This document shows positions 25,522-32,654 of a stretch of 35,660 nucleotides of DNA, piece after piece (position 1 is the first letter of the stretch; the number at the start of each line of letters is the position of its first letter). This DNA comes from Lachnospiraceae bacterium (lineage in GTDB: Bacteria; Bacillota; Clostridia; Lachnospirales; Lachnospiraceae): positions 1 through 35,660 of the forward strand of contig JAFZNE010000091.1 in assembly GCA_017553035.1 (NCBI GenBank), read 5' to 3'. The translations under genes were made by a program, and so were the position numbers. The notes below the pieces were generated by a model that made no database searches, was not told the DNA's origin, and worked only from the letters and a program-made list of their open reading frames with translations.

Positions 25522-25756
25522 AAGCGCAGTCAGCATGGCTGCGCTTTATTTGTGCGATAAGCGAATGCCCTCAGTGCAAGCTTGCTTGCTGATTGAGGGC
25601 TGAGCAAACGGTCATCGAGAAAGCTCTGCTTTCGAGATGGCCCGTCGAATCGAGTAGGAGTCAGCCTACTCGATTATGGCGAGGGAATGAGTAAATGCCC
25701 TCAGCTCATGCTTGCTTGTGATAAGCGCGATTGGCTTTCGACATGGAGGTTACGCA
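25522..25756 (+). ncRNA. Highly structured leader, candidate regulatory RNA
   Basis: No coding frame is supported here. Successive hairpins are: AAGCGCAG/CTGCGCTT (25522-25546); GCCCTCA/TGAGGGC (25567-25600) with inner GCAAGC/GCTTGC; ACGG plus CATCGAGAAAGC paired to GCTTTCGAGATG plus CCGT (25608-25645), with a tandem G-A mismatch; and a perfect ATCGAGTAGG/CCTACTCGAT (25649-25674). The 3' part repeats arms of the 5' part: GCCCTCAG at 25697, CTTGCTTG at 25711, AAGCGC at 25723, and GCTTTCGACATGG at 25734, the last reaching the SD of the next gene. The first two recur at an exact 130-base offset. Mutually exclusive folds are possible. It matches no riboswitch class I can recognise. Confidence 0.55.
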
Positions 25757-27547
25757 ATGAAGAGAAATTTCTATTTCGGTGTGGCTGCAGCCGCAATCAT
25801 TTTGATCGCGCTCGCTGTCATCGGAACGATAATATATAAGGATTATAAGGAAAAACATGCTCCGAGTGAGGTTGTGATGCCTCTTGACGAGTATTATGCG
25901 ATCACCGGCGAGGATGTTATGGTGATCATCGATGAGAAGGTATATGACAAGAAAGCGTTGTGGCGCAATGATGCGGTATATCTTGATATAGACACGGTTC
26001 ATGAGATGTATGATACCGATCGTAAATTTTTCTGGTCAGAAGCTGAAAACACATTGTATTATGACGTTCCGGGCACAGTATTCAGGTTCTTCCCGGGTGA
26101 AAACGGATACTATACCAACAGGAGTGCCGTTTCGGCCGAAAGGCCGATGGCTGAGATCCGTGACGGTGTAGTGTATATATGCGTGGATCTTTTGCAGAAG
26201 TACAGCGGGATCACCTGCAGTATTTATGACGCTCCCCACAGGATACTGATCACCTATTCGGATGAGGCATATCTTGCGGCACCGGCAAAGGAAGATACAC
26301 AGATCCGTGTAAGCCAGAGCATCAAGGCGGACATCCTTAAGGAAGTGAAGGCCGGCGACATCCTGAGATTCATTGACGGAGGCGGCATCAGGGAGGAAGG
26401 CTTTATCAAAGTGATGAGCGACGACGGCGTCAGGGGCTATATCAAGGAATCGGCGCTTGATGAGAGCAATTACGCCGATCCGGTATTTGCCGGGTACAAT
26501 GCTCCCCAATATTCATATACCAGACTTGACCGCAAAGTATATCTCGGATGGCAGCTTCTTTATACATCCAACAGTCTGGATCTTCTCGAGGCAGCAGTAT
26601 CGCAGGCTCCGGAAGTGAACGTGATCTCACCTACATGGTTTTTCCTTTCGGATACCGACGGCAATATGATAGACTATGCCAGCATGGATTACGTGCGCGC
26701 CGCACATAACAAAGGGCTGCAGGTTTGGGCACTGTACAAGAACGATACGATCGAAGGCAAGTTCAACTGCAGTGAAGACAGCCATACGGTATTGGCTTCG
26801 TACGAATCAAGGACCAGGCTGATCGACAACATAATCAATTCTGTCGAAACATATGGGATCGACGGGGTAAATATCGACTTCGAGATGCTTAAGGTCGATA
26901 CCGGAGTATATTTTATAGAGTTCCTGAAAGAACTTTCGATAGAATGCCATTCTCGCGGGATAATCCTTTCGGTTGACAATTATGTCCCCGAAAACTATAA
27001 CGCTTATTACAATCTGTCCGAACAGGCCGATGTAGTTGATTATATAATTATAATGGGATATGATGAGCATTATGCGGGATCTCCCGAGGCAGGCTCGGTA
27101 TCGTCACTCGGCTGGTTCAAAAATGCCATTGCCAATACGGTCGCCAAATGCGGAGCCGAAGGCGTTATCATGGGAGTTCCGTTCTATACGAGGCTGTGGA
27201 AAGAAAACGGAGACAAGCTCACTGTTGAAGCTACTCCGGTAATGGCAGAGGCGGCATCGATAGTAAAAAGAGCCGGTGTCGAACCTGAATGGGACGAGGA
27301 ATGCGGCCAATATTACGCCGAGTGGACGAATTCCGGAATCTACCGCATATGGCTTGAGGAGGAAGAATCCATACGTGAAAAGGTATATGCCGCAAGAGAG
27401 GCAGATCTGGCCGGGATCGCAGCCTGGAAACTCGGTGATGAAAAAGCCGGTACCTGGGCCGTGATCGTTGATGCCATGGAGGGAGAGCTGCCTGCGGATG
27501 ACGAGACTGACACAGGATCAGACGAAGAATCCGGAGAAGGTGATTGA
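25757..27547 (+). CDS. Membrane-anchored GH18 glycoside hydrolase-like protein with SH3-type domain
   Basis: The 596-residue protein is anchored by one N-terminal TM (about 6-27), with the rest outside the cell. Next come a copper-amine-oxidase-N-like region (about 50-170) and an SH3-like segment (about 180-236; IRVSQSIKADILKEV, GYIKESAL). The C-terminal catalytic GH18 barrel runs from about 258 (KVYLGWQLLYTS) with the motif DGVNIDFE; Glu376 is the likely acid catalyst. The barrel ends with AAWKLGDEKAGTW, and a short acidic tail follows. This architecture resembles YaaH/SleL-type proteins acting on peptidoglycan or chitin-like glycans. Cell-wall remodelling is the best inference, exact substrate unknown. 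ATG 25757 follows GGAGG. The structured leader lies immediately upstream, so expression may be controlled after transcription starts. Confidence 0.88.
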   Translation: MKRNFYFGVAAAAIILIALAVIGTIIYKDYKEKHAPSEVVMPLDEYYAITGEDVMVIIDEKVYDKKALWRNDAVYLDIDTVHEMYDTDRKFFWSEAENTLYYDVPGTVFRFFPGENGYYTNRSAVSAERPMAEIRDGVVYICVDLLQKYSGITCSIYDAPHRILITYSDEAYLAAPAKEDTQIRVSQSIKADILKEVKAGDILRFIDGGGIREEGFIKVMSDDGVRGYIKESALDESNYADPVFAGYNAPQYSYTRLDRKVYLGWQLLYTSNSLDLLEAAVSQAPEVNVISPTWFFLSDTDGNMIDYASMDYVRAAHNKGLQVWALYKNDTIEGKFNCSEDSHTVLASYESRTRLIDNIINSVETYGIDGVNIDFEMLKVDTGVYFIEFLKELSIECHSRGIILSVDNYVPENYNAYYNLSEQADVVDYIIIMGYDEHYAGSPEAGSVSSLGWFKNAIANTVAKCGAEGVIMGVPFYTRLWKENGDKLTVEATPVMAEAASIVKRAGVEPEWDEECGQYYAEWTNSGIYRIWLEEEESIREKVYAAREADLAGIAAWKLGDEKAGTWAVIVDAMEGELPADDETDTGSDEESGEGD

Positions 27548-27572
27548 AAAAATGAAGATCACGTGGTATGAT
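27544..27572 (+). promoter_or_regulatory. Promoter of mscS-leuS
   Basis: TTGAAA (27544-27549), 17 bases, TATGAT (27567-27572). The -35 overlaps the stop codon of the GH18 gene. Confidence 0.65.
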
Positions 27573-27635
27573 GGTAGCTAAATATTTATGATCAATGGGG
27601 ATGAAAAGCGGTTTTTTTGAGGGGAGATTAACAGT

Positions 27636-28457
27636 ATGCAGGAATTCATTAATTTTCTGACGCAGAAAGGCGCGAATATAGGTCTTACGGTGCTGTTCGG
27701 TCTGATAGTCCTGATCGTGGGATTCAAGATCGCCAAGACCGTAGTAAAGGTTGTCGGTAAAGGTAAAGCATTCCAGAAACTCGATCCCGGCGTCCAGTCG
27801 TTTTTAAAGAGCGCGATCAAAGTTGTTCTGTATGCGGCGGTTATTTCGAGCACGGCGATCATTTGGGGGATCCCGACGACATCGTTCATGACCATTTTCG
27901 CATCGGCCGGAGTGGCGGTAGGTCTTGCCCTACAGGGGTCGCTGAGCAATCTTGCCGGCGGCATCATGATCCTGATCTTCAAACCGTTCAAGATCGGTGA
28001 TTATATCGAGGGAGCCGGAGCGGCAGGAACGGTCAGCGACATTACCGTAATGTATACGAAGCTGATCACCGTCGATAATAAAGTAGTGGTTATTCCAAAC
28101 GGTGCGCTTACCAACGCCAATGTGACCGATTATTCCGCATTGCCGGTGCGCAGAGTCGATCTGACTATCAGCACGGATTATCGTGATGACATAGACAAGG
28201 TTCGCAAGGTGATCCTTGATGTTATTTCCAAAAATGAAATGGTAAAGACCGATCCGGAACCGTTTGTAAGGCTTATAAAGCACAATGAGAGCTCACTTGA
28301 CTATACTGTCAGAGCGTGGACGGATACGGCAAATTACTGGAATGTATATTTTGATCTGACTGAGGATATCAAGAAGGCATTCGACGAGAACGGCATTTCG
28401 ATACCGTTTAAACAGGTGGATGTTACCGTCAAGAATCCGGAAAATCTTGTAAAATAA
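27636..28457 (+). CDS. mscS: Small-conductance mechanosensitive channel, MscS family
   Basis: Opens under membrane tension to release solutes on osmotic downshift. The 273 residues are close to the E. coli length (286). Three TM helices: about 14-35, 55-75 and the pore-lining TM3, seen as FASAGVAVGLALQGSLSNLAGG with the Ala/Gly packing pattern. The conserved FKPFKIGDYIE and VVIPNGALTNANVTDYS of the beta domain follow. GAGGGGAG precedes ATG 27636. leuS follows after 24 bases, so the two are co-transcribed. Confidence 0.94.
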   Translation: MQEFINFLTQKGANIGLTVLFGLIVLIVGFKIAKTVVKVVGKGKAFQKLDPGVQSFLKSAIKVVLYAAVISSTAIIWGIPTTSFMTIFASAGVAVGLALQGSLSNLAGGIMILIFKPFKIGDYIEGAGAAGTVSDITVMYTKLITVDNKVVVIPNGALTNANVTDYSALPVRRVDLTISTDYRDDIDKVRKVILDVISKNEMVKTDPEPFVRLIKHNESSLDYTVRAWTDTANYWNVYFDLTEDIKKAFDENGISIPFKQVDVTVKNPENLVK

Positions 28458-28481
28458 CCTTTTAGAGGGGAGAATGTAAAA

Positions 28482-30965
28482 ATGAGCGAATATTCACATC
28501 GTGATGTCGAGAGTAAATGGCAAAAATACTGGGAGGAACATGAGACCTTCAAGACAGATGTATGGGACTTTTCAAAGCCCAAGTTCTATGCACTTGACAT
28601 GTTCCCCTATCCTTCGGGAGTAGGTCTTCATGCGGGACATCCCGAGGGCTATACCGCGACGGATATCGTGTCGCGTATGAAGAGAATGCAGGGTTACAAT
28701 GTTTTGCATCCCATGGGCTACGATTCCTTCGGACTGCCGGCCGAGCAGTATGCGATCACTACGGGCAATCATCCCGAAGGATTTACTCAGGAGAATATCA
28801 AAACATTTTCAAAACAGCTCAAAGAACTGGGATTCGATTATGACTGGTCGAAAATGGTGGCTACCTCGGATCCGAAATTCTACCACTGGACACAGTGGAT
28901 CTTCAAACAGCTGTATCTGGCAGGGTACGCACAGTATATCGATATGCCGGTCAACTGGTGTGAAGAGCTGGGAACCGTTCTGTCAAATGACGAGGTAATA
29001 GACGGCAAATCCGAGCGCGGCGGCTACCCGGTCGTACGTAAAAATATGAAACAGTGGGTCATCAATCAGCCCGCATTTGCGGAAAAGCTGCTTGAAGGAC
29101 TGAACGAGATAGACTGGCCAGAATCAACGAAGGATATGCAGCGCCACTGGATCGGTAAATCCGAAGGCGTTGAGGTTAAGTTCCAGATCGTTGGCGGCGG
29201 TGAATTCTCGATATTTACGACATGTATCGAGACCATCTACGGAATTACGTTCATGGTACTGGCTCCCGACGGACAGCTGGTCCAGGATCTGATGCCCCGC
29301 ATCAAGAACCAGGAAGAGGTTAAGGCCTATATCGAAGAGACCAAGAAGAAGAACGATATGGACCGTACCGAGCTGAACAAGGGCAAGACGGGCTGCAGGC
29401 TGGAAGGCGTGAAATGTATCAATCCCGTCAACGGCCGCGAAGCCGAACTGTTCATCGGAGATTTCGTTCTGGCGAATTACGGAACCGGGGCGGTCATGGC
29501 AGTTCCTTCACATGACCAGCGTGACTTCGAATATGCGATCGCGCACAATATCGATATGCTGCAGGTAATCGAAGGCAGCGATGCGATGGGACATGTGGAT
29601 GTTTCGGAGCATGCATTTGAGAAGGGCGATTATCTCGGAAAAGGCTGCAAGCTGATCAATTCCGAGGAATTTAACGGCCTGACGGTTGAGGAGGCCAAGG
29701 AAGCGATCACTCAGAAACTGGAGAAAATGGGTGTTGCAAAACGCACGGTCAACTATCATTTCCGCGAGTGGATATTTGCGCGCCAGCGCTACTGGGGCGA
29801 GCCCGTTCCGGTTGTTCATACCGAGGACGGCAAGATCCATGTTCTGGACGATGACGAGCTGCCGCTGATACTGCCCGAACTTGAGGATTACAAGGGCAGG
29901 AACGGCAAGGCTCCGCTTGAAAATGCGACCGAGTGGAAGAAATATGATCATAACGGGATCAAGGGAACCCGCGAAACTTCGACTATGCCGGGTTCTGCCG
30001 GATCGAGCTGGTATTACATGCGTTATATCGATCCCGACAATGATAAGGAATTTGCTGATTACGAACTGCTGAAGCACTGGCTGCCCGTCGATCTGTATAT
30101 CGGCGGTCCGGAGCATGCTGTAGGTCATCTGATGTATTCAAGGATCTGGAACCGTTTCCTGTATGACAAGGGATTAAGCCCTGTCAAGGAGCCTTTCAAG
30201 AAGCTGGTACATCAGGGAATGATCCTCGGCGAGAACGGCATCAAAATGGGCAAGCGTTTCCCCGAGTTCGTTGTCAATCCGAGCGACATTGTACGCGACT
30301 ACGGTGCCGATACGCTGCGTCTGTATGAAATGTTCATGGGACCGCTGGAGGTATCGAAGCCCTGGAGTCCTCAGGGTGTTGAAGGCGCGAGAAGGTTCCT
30401 GAACAGAGTATGGAATTTCTTCACAGATCCGGAGAAGATCACAGCTCCCGTCGAGAGCGGAAATGAAGCTCAGACAGCCGCCAATGCGGATGCGATCGAC
30501 AAGGATCTCACCAAGATCTATCATCAGACCGTGAAGAAAGTGACTTCTGACTTTGAACAGCTTGGCTTCAATACCGCGATCAGCCAGATGATGATCTTCG
30601 TAAATGCTGTTTACAAGAAGGGTACATGCCCGAAAGATTATGCCGAAGGCCTGATCAAGATGCTGTCCTGTATCTGCCCTCATATCGGAGAAGAAATGTG
30701 GCAGATCCTGGGTCATGATGAGTCTATCGCTTACGCCGAATGGCCGAAATTCAGCGAGGATCTTGCCCGTGAGGACGAGATCGAGATCGCGATCCAGATC
30801 AACGGCAAGGTAAAATCAACCGTCAAGATCGGACGCGAAGAGGAAGAAACTTCAGTCAAAGCCAAGGTATGGGCAGATGATAATATCAAGCGTATTACCG
30901 AGGGAAAGACGATAGTAAAAGAGATCTACGTCAAAGGCAGGATATATACTATAGTAATAAAGTAA
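28482..30965 (+). CDS. leuS: Leucyl-tRNA synthetase
   Basis: Attaches leucine to tRNA-Leu. The 827 residues have class Ia marks: the HIGH-like site YPSGVGLHAGHPEGY, the CP1 editing domain (about 220-410), GSAGSSWYYMRYIDP, and the KMSKS equivalent ENGIKMGKRFPEFV (KMGKR). The anticodon-binding domain follows (about 650-760), and the C-terminal domain ends VKEIYVKGRIYTIVIK. AGAGGGGAG precedes ATG 28482. The gap to mscS is only 24 bases, so there is no room for a T-box leader. A bidirectional terminator follows. Confidence 0.97.
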   Translation: MSEYSHRDVESKWQKYWEEHETFKTDVWDFSKPKFYALDMFPYPSGVGLHAGHPEGYTATDIVSRMKRMQGYNVLHPMGYDSFGLPAEQYAITTGNHPEGFTQENIKTFSKQLKELGFDYDWSKMVATSDPKFYHWTQWIFKQLYLAGYAQYIDMPVNWCEELGTVLSNDEVIDGKSERGGYPVVRKNMKQWVINQPAFAEKLLEGLNEIDWPESTKDMQRHWIGKSEGVEVKFQIVGGGEFSIFTTCIETIYGITFMVLAPDGQLVQDLMPRIKNQEEVKAYIEETKKKNDMDRTELNKGKTGCRLEGVKCINPVNGREAELFIGDFVLANYGTGAVMAVPSHDQRDFEYAIAHNIDMLQVIEGSDAMGHVDVSEHAFEKGDYLGKGCKLINSEEFNGLTVEEAKEAITQKLEKMGVAKRTVNYHFREWIFARQRYWGEPVPVVHTEDGKIHVLDDDELPLILPELEDYKGRNGKAPLENATEWKKYDHNGIKGTRETSTMPGSAGSSWYYMRYIDPDNDKEFADYELLKHWLPVDLYIGGPEHAVGHLMYSRIWNRFLYDKGLSPVKEPFKKLVHQGMILGENGIKMGKRFPEFVVNPSDIVRDYGADTLRLYEMFMGPLEVSKPWSPQGVEGARRFLNRVWNFFTDPEKITAPVESGNEAQTAANADAIDKDLTKIYHQTVKKVTSDFEQLGFNTAISQMMIFVNAVYKKGTCPKDYAEGLIKMLSCICPHIGEEMWQILGHDESIAYAEWPKFSEDLAREDEIEIAIQINGKVKSTVKIGREEEETSVKAKVWADDNIKRITEGKTIVKEIYVKGRIYTIVIK

Positions 30966-30978
30966 GTTCCCAAAAATA

Positions 30979-31021
30979 AAAACAGGGACCGACGCATTCG
31001 CGCCGGTCCCTGTTTCATTTT
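30979..31021. terminator. Bidirectional terminator between leuS and asnS
   Basis: AAACAGGGACCG (30980-30991) pairs with CGGTCCCTGTTT (31004-31015), with CATTTTTC on the plus side and TTTTATTTTTG on the minus side. It shares its core sequence with the terminator at 35507. Confidence 0.9.
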
Positions 31022-31046
31022 TCTGGATATTTAATTACATATATAA

Positions 31047-32438
31047 TTACAGGTCACAGTTTCCGACTGTTCTCGGGAACGGCTCAACATCGCGGATGTT
31101 ACCCATTCCGGTCAGGTACATTACGCAGCGCTCGAAGCCGAGTCCGAAACCTGCATGGCGTACGGAACCATATTTACGAAGGTCAAGGTAGAAGCGATAA
31201 TCCTCTTCCTTGAGACCAAGTTCGTTCATGCGGGTAAGCAGCTTGTCGTAATCATCCTCACGCTGGCTGCCTCCGATGATCTCGCCGATGCCGGGAACAA
31301 GGCAGTCAACCGCAGCCACGGTCTTGCCGTCGGGATTGAGTTTCATGTAGAAGGCCTTGATCTCCTTCGGATAATCCGTTACGAATACGGGCTTCTTGAA
31401 GATCTGCTCGGTAAGGTATCTTTCATGCTCGGTCTGCAGGTCACATCCCCAGAATACCTTATAATCGAACTGGTCGTTGTGCTCTTCGAGAAGCTTGATA
31501 GCATCGGTATATGTTATACGTCCGAACTCGGAAGTTCTTACGTTCTCAAGTCTTTCAAGGAGGCCTTGATCTACAAACTGGTTGAAGAATGTCATCTCCT
31601 CGGGTGCATGCTCAAGAACATAATTGATGATGTATTTGATCATGCTCTCGGCAAGTAACATATCATCTTCAAGATCGGCAAATGCGATCTCCGGCTCGAT
31701 CATCCAGAACTCAGCTGCGTGGCGTGTTGTGTTGGAATTCTCGGCACGGAATGTCGGTCCGAAAGTATAAATGTTACGGAATGCGCAGGCGAAGGTCTCG
31801 CCGTTGAGCTGGCCGCTTACGGTAAGATTGGTGGGTTTCCCGAAGAAATCCTTGGTATAATCGATATCGCCCTGCTCCGTACGGGGGATGTTGTTCAGGT
31901 CAAAAGTCGTAACCTGGAACATCTCGCCTGCACCCTCGCAGTCGCTTCCGGTGATAAGGGGTGTATGTACATACACGAAATCCCTCTCCTGGAAGAAGCA
32001 GTGGATCGCATGTGCAATGAGTGAACGAACTCTGAACACTGCTTGGAAGGTGTTTGTCCTGGGTCTCAAATGTGTAATGGTCCTCAAAAATTCAAGGCTG
32101 TGGCGCTTCTTCTGAAGCGGATAATCGGGTGTCGATGCACCTTCGATCTGTATCTCATCTGCCTGGATCTCAAAAGGCTGCTTCGCTTCGGGTGTAGCAA
32201 CAAGCTGTCCCTTTACGATTATTGCGGAGCCTACGTTGAGCCTGCAGATATCATCGAAATTGGCAAGCTTGTCGGCAAATACTACCTGCAGTGTTTCAAA
32301 AAATGTTCCGTCATTTACGACTATAAATCCGAAAGTCTTCGAATCGCGGACCGAGCGCACCCATCCGCCGATGCTGATTTCGGTACCGATGTATTTATCT
32401 CTGTTTCTGAATATCTCTCTGATCGTAACTAAATCCAT
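31047..32438 (-). CDS. asnS: Asparaginyl-tRNA synthetase
   Basis: Attaches asparagine to tRNA-Asn. The 463 residues have an N-terminal OB-fold anticodon domain (about 15-100; [22 protein letters not shown]). The class II catalytic domain has motif 2 ([26 protein letters not shown], given here only for its FRAENSNT core) and motif 3 ([15 protein letters not shown]). The FWMIEPE and [11 protein letters not shown] wording separates AsnRS from AspRS. AGGGAGGAATG precedes ATG 32438. A promoter with a short leader lies upstream and no T-box is seen. Confidence 0.97.
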   Translation of the reverse strand: MDLVTIREIFRNRDKYIGTEISIGGWVRSVRDSKTFGFIVVNDGTFFETLQVVFADKLANFDDICRLNVGSAIIVKGQLVATPEAKQPFEIQADEIQIEGASTPDYPLQKKRHSLEFLRTITHLRPRTNTFQAVFRVRSLIAHAIHCFFQERDFVYVHTPLITGSDCEGAGEMFQVTTFDLNNIPRTEQGDIDYTKDFFGKPTNLTVSGQLNGETFACAFRNIYTFGPTFRAENSNTTRHAAEFWMIEPEIAFADLEDDMLLAESMIKYIINYVLEHAPEEMTFFNQFVDQGLLERLENVRTSEFGRITYTDAIKLLEEHNDQFDYKVFWGCDLQTEHERYLTEQIFKKPVFVTDYPKEIKAFYMKLNPDGKTVAAVDCLVPGIGEIIGGSQREDDYDKLLTRMNELGLKEEDYRFYLDLRKYGSVRHAGFGLGFERCVMYLTGMGNIRDVEPFPRTVGNCDL

Positions 32439-32471
32439 ATGATCATTCCTCCCTGAACTAATTTGCTCTCA

Positions 32472-32500
32472 ATTCTATCACTAAAATCCGCAGTTGTAAA
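32472..32500 (-). promoter_or_regulatory. Promoter of asnS
   Basis: Minus strand: TTTACA (32500-32495), 17 bases, TAGAAT (32477-32472). The leader is under 40 bases. Confidence 0.75.
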
Positions 32501-32523
32501 CCTCCAAATATATATAATAATCG

Positions 32524-32552
32524 TTGAAAAACCGATAAATAAGTAATATAAT
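32524..32552 (+). promoter_or_regulatory. Promoter of the chemoreceptor gene
   Basis: TTGAAA (32524-32529), 17 bases, TATAAT (32547-32552), giving a leader of about 95 bases. Confidence 0.75.
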
Positions 32553-32564
32553 AAGGCTGGGGTA

Positions 32565-32588
32565 TGGCGTAACCATTATTTTACGCCA
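32565..32588 (+). promoter_or_regulatory. Hairpin in the chemoreceptor leader
   Basis: TGGCGTAA (32565-32572) and TTACGCCA (32581-32588) form a perfect 8-bp stem with an 8-base loop, near the 5' end of the predicted message. Role unknown; may protect the 5' end. Confidence 0.45.
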
Positions 32589-32654
32589 ATGTAGCAAAAT
32601 CTGCGGTGAACGACATCAGGTTATTTACTGCAATAATCGAAAGGAGAAGTACAA

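Noticed and set aside
25560-25680. Possible tRNA genes in the hairpin cluster (a GTCGAATC element resembles a T-loop)
   Set aside because: No acceptor stem, anticodon arm or T-arm of correct lengths can be formed around it. The hairpins have 10-12 bp stems unlike tRNA arms.
28458-28481. T-box leader before leuS, also sought before asnS (32439-32500)
   Set aside because: Only 24 bases precede leuS after mscS, and the asnS leader is under 40 bases. No specifier stem or T-box sequence is seen.
32526-32538. GAAAAACCGATAA shared with 35634-35646, possible sigma-D (motility) promoter
   Set aside because: CCGATAA resembles a sigma-D -10, but no TAAA box lies at the right distance. The second copy sits just before an SD, not at promoter distance, and a good sigma-A promoter overlaps the first.
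32553-32654. Cyclic-di-GMP riboswitch before the chemoreceptor gene
   Set aside because: None of the conserved GEMM core elements is present; only a simple 8-bp hairpin is seen.
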